64,000 bases of DNA from Lysobacter sp. FW306-1B-D06B. GTDB taxonomy: Bacteria > Pseudomonadota > Gammaproteobacteria > Xanthomonadales > Xanthomonadaceae. Below, in pieces: positions 60,507 through 64,000 of the stretch. Under the pieces are notes generated by a model, which saw nothing but the letters and a program-made list of their open reading frames with translations, was not told where the DNA came from and did no database searches. The position numbers and the translations under genes are program-made. The stretch lies in contig NZ_CP151802.1 of assembly GCF_038446665.1 (NCBI RefSeq), positions 806,001 to 870,000 on the forward strand, read 5' to 3'. Every line of letters begins with the position of its first letter. The first letter of the stretch is position 1.

Positions 60507-60749
60507 TCAAGGCGCCAGCAGGGGACCCGGACGGTCCTCGTCCTCGTCGCGATAGCTTTCGCCGGTGAGGGCCATGGCGGCCGCCAGCTGCCGCACCGCC
60601 TCGCACTGCACCGCGTCTCCATCGAGCTGCCAGACGGCTTCGAGCCCGTCCGAGCGACTCAGCCGCAGTACGCAGGCGCGGCTGCCCGGGAACGGACCGG
60701 TCGCGTCGATCCGCCAGCCCGGCGGCAGGGTCTGGGTGCGTGTATCCAT
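60507..60749 (-). CDS. Small conserved-looking protein of unknown function
   Basis: The 80-residue protein starts MDTRTQTLPPGWRIDATGPF. It contains CVLRLSRSDGLEAVWQLDGD and ends in an acidic patch (YRDEDEDRP). It has no signal or membrane segment. TAACGT is six bases before the ATG (60756-60761), so it shares the leaderless pattern of three other genes here. Coding is suggested by codon bias and this box only. Confidence 0.55.
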   Translation of the reverse strand: MDTRTQTLPPGWRIDATGPFPGSRACVLRLSRSDGLEAVWQLDGDAVQCEAVRQLAAAMALTGESYRDEDEDRPGPLLAP

Positions 60750-60915
60750 GCGATCACGTTAGCGCGGCGCACGAGAGCCGGGCGTGAGGCGCGCCCATGT
60801 TCGCCGGCGTGCATCGAAGGCGGTGCGACCGGCCCGGGCCCGCCCGCTTCGGCACGCGGCCGGACCGTCGCAACGCGGTATGGTGGCGCCCCCGAAAAAA
60901 TCTCAACGCGACCCG

Positions 60916-62292
60916 ATGCCCGCACCCACCGCCTCACCGGCCCCCGAGCTTGGACACGCCCTCAAGCCGCGACAGCTGATCATGATGGGCCTGGGCAGCG
61001 CGATCGGCGCCGGCCTCTTCCTCGGTTCCGGAGTGGGCGTGCAGGCGGCCGGTCCGGCGGTGCTGGTGTCGTACCTGGTCGCCGGTGCGCTGGTGATCAT
61101 CGTGATGAACGCACTGGGCGAGATGGCCGCCGCCAAGCCGGCCAGTGGCGCCTTCTCGGTGTATGCAGCCGATGCGATGGGCGCGACCGCCGGCGCCACC
61201 GTCGGCTGGCTGTGGTGGGCGCAGCTGGTGATCGTGATCGCCGCCGAGTCCGTAGGCGCGGCGGGCCTGCTCGCGACGGTCTGGCCGCAACTGTCGGTGC
61301 CGCTGGCCTCGCTGACGTTCATGCTGATGTTCACCGCCATCAACCTGATGGGCGTGAAGAACTTCGGCGAGTTCGAATTCTGGTTCGCGATCCTGAAGGT
61401 CGCGGCGATCGTCGCCTTCATCCTCATCGGCGCAGCGCTGGTGTTGGGCCTGCTGCCGGGCGTGGCGTCGCCGGGGCTTTCGAACATCACCGGCCACGGC
61501 GGTTTCGCGCCGAAGGGATGGGCCGGCATCGGCACGGCGCTGCTGGTGGTGGTGTTCGCCTTCGGCGGCACGGAGATCGTCGCCGTCGCCGCTGCGGAAA
61601 CCGCCGATCCTTCGCGCAGCCTGGCGCGTGCGATCCGCACGGTCGCGTGGCGCATCCTGGTGTTCTACATCGGCTCGCTGAGCGTGATCATCGCGGTGGT
61701 GCCGTGGACCAGCGAGGCGCTGCGCTCGCCGTTCGCGGCGGTGCTGGAAGCGGCGCGCATTCCGGGCGCGGCGACGGCGATCACGCTGATCGCGGTGATC
61801 GCGCTGCTGTCGGCGCTCAACGCCAACCTCTACGGCGCCTCGCGCATGATCTTCTCGCTGGCCCAGCGCAGCGAAGCGCCGCGTTGGCTGGCCCGCTTGA
61901 ACCGCCGCCAGGTGCCCGTGCTCGCGGTGCTCTCGTGCGTGCTGTTCGGTTTCGTCGCCACCGTGTTCGAGCTGTGGTACCCGAACCGCGTGCTGCCGGT
62001 GCTGCTCAACGTCGTCGGTTCGACGTGCCTGCTGGTGTGGACGATCTCACTGCTTTCGCAGCTGATCCTGCGTCGCCGTGCGGATCGCGCCGGTACGCCG
62101 CTGCCGTTCCGCATGCGCGGCTTTCCGTGGCTGACGGTCGCCGCGCTGGCGATCCTGGCGTTGATCTTCGCGCTACTGCTGTCGTCGGCCGATACGCGCG
62201 CGCAGTTCCTGTCGATGGCGGCGCTCACCGCAGGCATCGCACTGGCGAGTGAACTGGCGCGGCGTTACCGGAAAAAGCGCGCGACGGGGTGA
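60916..62292 (+). CDS. APC-superfamily amino acid permease (AAT/GabP type)
   Basis: The 458-residue protein has 12 predicted helices. The TM1 signature LIMMGLGSAIGAGLFLGSG is the AAT-family substrate loop, followed by LVIIVMNALGEMAAAKPASG and VVFAFGGTEIVAVAAAE (TM6). Amino acids such as GABA, proline or aromatic residues are imported by relatives. MPAPTASP at 60916 was chosen over a GTG/ATG at 60880 because a TATGGT box at 60877-60882 overlaps the latter. A hairpin follows. Confidence 0.9.
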   Translation: MPAPTASPAPELGHALKPRQLIMMGLGSAIGAGLFLGSGVGVQAAGPAVLVSYLVAGALVIIVMNALGEMAAAKPASGAFSVYAADAMGATAGATVGWLWWAQLVIVIAAESVGAAGLLATVWPQLSVPLASLTFMLMFTAINLMGVKNFGEFEFWFAILKVAAIVAFILIGAALVLGLLPGVASPGLSNITGHGGFAPKGWAGIGTALLVVVFAFGGTEIVAVAAAETADPSRSLARAIRTVAWRILVFYIGSLSVIIAVVPWTSEALRSPFAAVLEAARIPGAATAITLIAVIALLSALNANLYGASRMIFSLAQRSEAPRWLARLNRRQVPVLAVLSCVLFGFVATVFELWYPNRVLPVLLNVVGSTCLLVWTISLLSQLILRRRADRAGTPLPFRMRGFPWLTVAALAILALIFALLLSSADTRAQFLSMAALTAGIALASELARRYRKKRATG

Positions 62293-62308
62293 GCCGTCGC
62301 GCGCTGCC

Positions 62309-62340
62309 GTGGCGTGCGCGGGAGGGGTTACGCACGCCAC
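62309..62340. terminator. Terminator between convergent permease and amt genes
   Basis: A perfect 10-bp stem (GTGGCGTGCG/CGCACGCCAC) with a 12-base loop is followed by TTTG on the plus strand, 17 bases after the permease stop and 23 before the amt stop. It could serve both genes. Confidence 0.6.
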
Positions 62341-62362
62341 TTTGCCTCGGTGCTCTACTGCA

Positions 62363-63775
62363 TCAGTTCTCGTAGGCGGACTCGCCGTGCGAGGTGATGT
62401 CCAGGCCCTCGCGTTCGGATTCCTCCGGCACGCGCAGTCCGACGGTGTACTTCACGATCAGGAACGCGACCAGCGCGACCACGCCGGAAACCACCACCGT
62501 CACCAGCACGCCCTGCAACTGGATCCACACCTGCGAGGCGATGCTGTATTCGGGCAGTGCGGTTTCGGTGACGTAATCCCAGATGCCCGCGCCGCCCAGC
62601 GAGGGCGAAGCGAAAACGCCGGTGAGCAACGCGCCGAGGATGCCGCCCACGCCGTGCACGCCGAACACGTCCAGCGCATCGTCCGCGCCGAGCAGGCGCT
62701 TGAGCCCGTTCACGCCCCACAGGCACACCGCGCCAGCGAGCGCGCCGATGATCAGCGCACCGCACAGACCGACGAAGCCGGCCGCGGGCGTGATCGCCAC
62801 CAGCCCCGCGACCGCGCCCGACGCCGCACCCAGCATCGACGGCTTGCCCTTGCTGATCCACTCCACCGCCGTCCAGCCCAGCACCGCCGCGGCCGTCGCC
62901 AGGAACGTGTTGACGAACGCCTGTGCGGCCACCGCGTTGGCTTCCAGCGCGGAGCCCGCGTTGAAGCCGAACCAGCCCACCCACAGGATCGAGGCGCCCA
63001 CCATCGTCTGCGTCAGGTTGTGCGGCTTGATCGCCTCACGCCCGTAACCCACGCGCTTGCCGATCACGTATGAGCCGACCAGGCCCGCGATCGCCGCATT
63101 GATGTGCACCACGGTGCCGCCCGCGAAGTCGAGCGCGCCCTTCGCGAACAGGAAGCCCGACTGCGCCAGCACGCCCGGCACGGCGTCGTTGTCGGTGAAC
63201 GCGTCCGGTCCCGGGAAGAACCACACCATGTGGGCCATCGGCGTGTAGGCGAAGGTGAACCACAGCACGGTGAACAGCATCACGCCGGCAAACTTCACCC
63301 GTTCGGCGAACGCGCCGATGATCAGCGCACAGGTGATGCACGCGAACGCGCCCTGGAACACGAAGAACACCAGCTCGGGAATGTAGACGCCCTTGGTGAA
63401 CGTCGCGCCCATCGCGGTGGCGTCCAGTCCCTTCGCGAACACGCGGTCGAAGCCGCCGATGAACGGATTGCCCGCAGTGAAGGCCAGCGAATAGCCGTAC
63501 AGCGCCCATAGCACCGCCACCAGCGAGAACACGAGCAGGCACTGCATCAGCACCGACAACACGTTCTTGCTGCGCACCAGACCGCCGTAGAACAGCGCGA
63601 GCCCGGGCAGGGTCATGAAGATCACCAGTGCCGCGCAGACGAGCAGCCAGGCGACGTCGCCTTTGTTGGCCGTCGGCGCGGCGGCAGCTGCGGTGTCTTG
63701 GGCGAGGGCGAGCGCGGGTGTGGCGAGCGCGAAGAGCATGGACAGGCAGGCCGCGAGGCGAGACCCGCGGAACAT
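62363..63775 (-). CDS. amt: Ammonium transporter Amt
   Basis: The 470-residue channel has a cleaved signal peptide (MFRGSRLAACLSMLFALATP, cut after ALAQ) and 11 helices. GDVAWLLVCAALVIFMTLPG, YGGLVRSKN and LDFAGGTVVHINAAIAGLVG carry the conserved Asp and first pore His; DVFGVHGVGGILG carries the second pore His. It brings in ammonium for GltBD and glutamine synthetase. Start MFRGSR at 63775 gives a clean signal peptide; an ATG at 63808 is possible. A glnK gene usually precedes amt and would lie beyond the right edge. Confidence 0.93.
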   Translation of the reverse strand: MFRGSRLAACLSMLFALATPALALAQDTAAAAAPTANKGDVAWLLVCAALVIFMTLPGLALFYGGLVRSKNVLSVLMQCLLVFSLVAVLWALYGYSLAFTAGNPFIGGFDRVFAKGLDATAMGATFTKGVYIPELVFFVFQGAFACITCALIIGAFAERVKFAGVMLFTVLWFTFAYTPMAHMVWFFPGPDAFTDNDAVPGVLAQSGFLFAKGALDFAGGTVVHINAAIAGLVGSYVIGKRVGYGREAIKPHNLTQTMVGASILWVGWFGFNAGSALEANAVAAQAFVNTFLATAAAVLGWTAVEWISKGKPSMLGAASGAVAGLVAITPAAGFVGLCGALIIGALAGAVCLWGVNGLKRLLGADDALDVFGVHGVGGILGALLTGVFASPSLGGAGIWDYVTETALPEYSIASQVWIQLQGVLVTVVVSGVVALVAFLIVKYTVGLRVPEESEREGLDITSHGESAYEN

Positions 63776-63825
63776 GTCGACGGCGCGACGGCGGTCGGTT
63801 GCCGACATCGCCGCAGTGCCCATCT

Positions 63826-63943
63826 CGTCATCCCCGCGCACGCGGGGATCCAGTGCCTTGATGCGTGTCACGTCGTGTCTCCCTTCGGATGCATGGATGG
63901 GTGGATCGAAGTCGCTGGATTCCCGCGTTCGCGGGAATGACGG
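63826..63943. repeat. Inverted pair of GTCATCCC...GGGAT repeats upstream of amt
   Basis: Units at 63826-63855 and 63915-63943 (inverted) match the palindrome at 5695-5723 and share CGTCAT(C/T)CC and a G-rich arm. They sit in the expected leader or promoter region of amt, or between amt and an upstream glnK. Confidence 0.75.
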
Positions 63944-64000
63944 ATCGGGCGCCGGAAGGGTCGGGAGATGGCTCATGTCGGCCACCTCACAGCGCATCGT

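Overview
The window is chromosomal DNA of a very GC-rich gammaproteobacterium, most likely a member of the Xanthomonadaceae/Lysobacteraceae (Lysobacter-like). This placement is inferred from four things: the gene order and protein sequences of the RND pump operon (same layout as Stenotrophomonas smeU1-V-W-U2-X), the recC-recB-recD order, the mlaFEDCBA operon, and the dense intergenic palindromes typical of xanthomonads. I see no tRNA, rRNA, prophage, transposase or CRISPR array. Coding density is high, neighbouring genes often overlap by 1-4 bases, and long open frames antisense to real genes are GC-driven shadows.

Layout. 1-2.7 kb: a cut-off M28 lipoprotein aminopeptidase, a small membrane protein and a rhomboid protease. 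2.8-5.6 kb: rlmI and rmuC. 5.9-10.3 kb: the complete Mla outer-membrane lipid-asymmetry system (mlaF-E-D-C-B-A, minus strand), with a MlaA that lacks a lipobox. 10.5-19.3 kb: recC-recB-recD. 19.4-28.9 kb: a LysR regulator divergent from a DUF2798 protein, an atypical SDR, and a tripartite RND pump with a second SDR (SmeU1VWU2X-like). 29-30 kb: folE, then a truncated GIY-YIG gene between REP-like palindromes. 30.2-36.3 kb: glutamate synthase gltB-gltD. 36.8-38.1 kb: a TetA-type MFS pump. 38.3-39.2 kb: an exported barnase-type RNase with its barstar inhibitor. 39.2-40.9 kb: an I78 inhibitor, a GNAT enzyme and a Cu/Zn superoxide dismutase. 41-43.5 kb: ntrB-ntrC, with a textbook NtrC dyad directly at the ntrB start codon. 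43.5-47.3 kb: a compositionally odd membrane protein, an exported HEYAH metalloprotein, a cupin and an alpha/beta hydrolase. 47.4-55.4 kb: three overlapping kinase genes led by a 1845-residue cytoplasmic poly-HAMP hybrid kinase. 55.4-58.4 kb: ybhP-clsB-ybhN. 58.5-64 kb: a HAD phosphatase, nitronate monooxygenase, a small unknown gene, an amino acid permease and an ammonium transporter.

Themes. Envelope maintenance recurs (Mla, ClsB/YbhN, RND pump, rhomboid). Nitrogen assimilation recurs at three separate loci (GltBD, NtrBC, Amt). Four genes (rlmI, ntrB, the nitronate monooxygenase and a small unknown gene) have a TANNNT box exactly six bases before the start codon, which suggests leaderless mRNAs; in ntrB this box lies inside the NtrC dyad. 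A ~120-bp repeat sits in the same transcriptional orientation inside two unrelated operons (smeV/smeW and gltB/gltD).

No single locus is clearly an undescribed system. The strongest leads are the poly-HAMP three-kinase cassette, the NtrC/leaderless ntrB control region and the intra-operon repeat.
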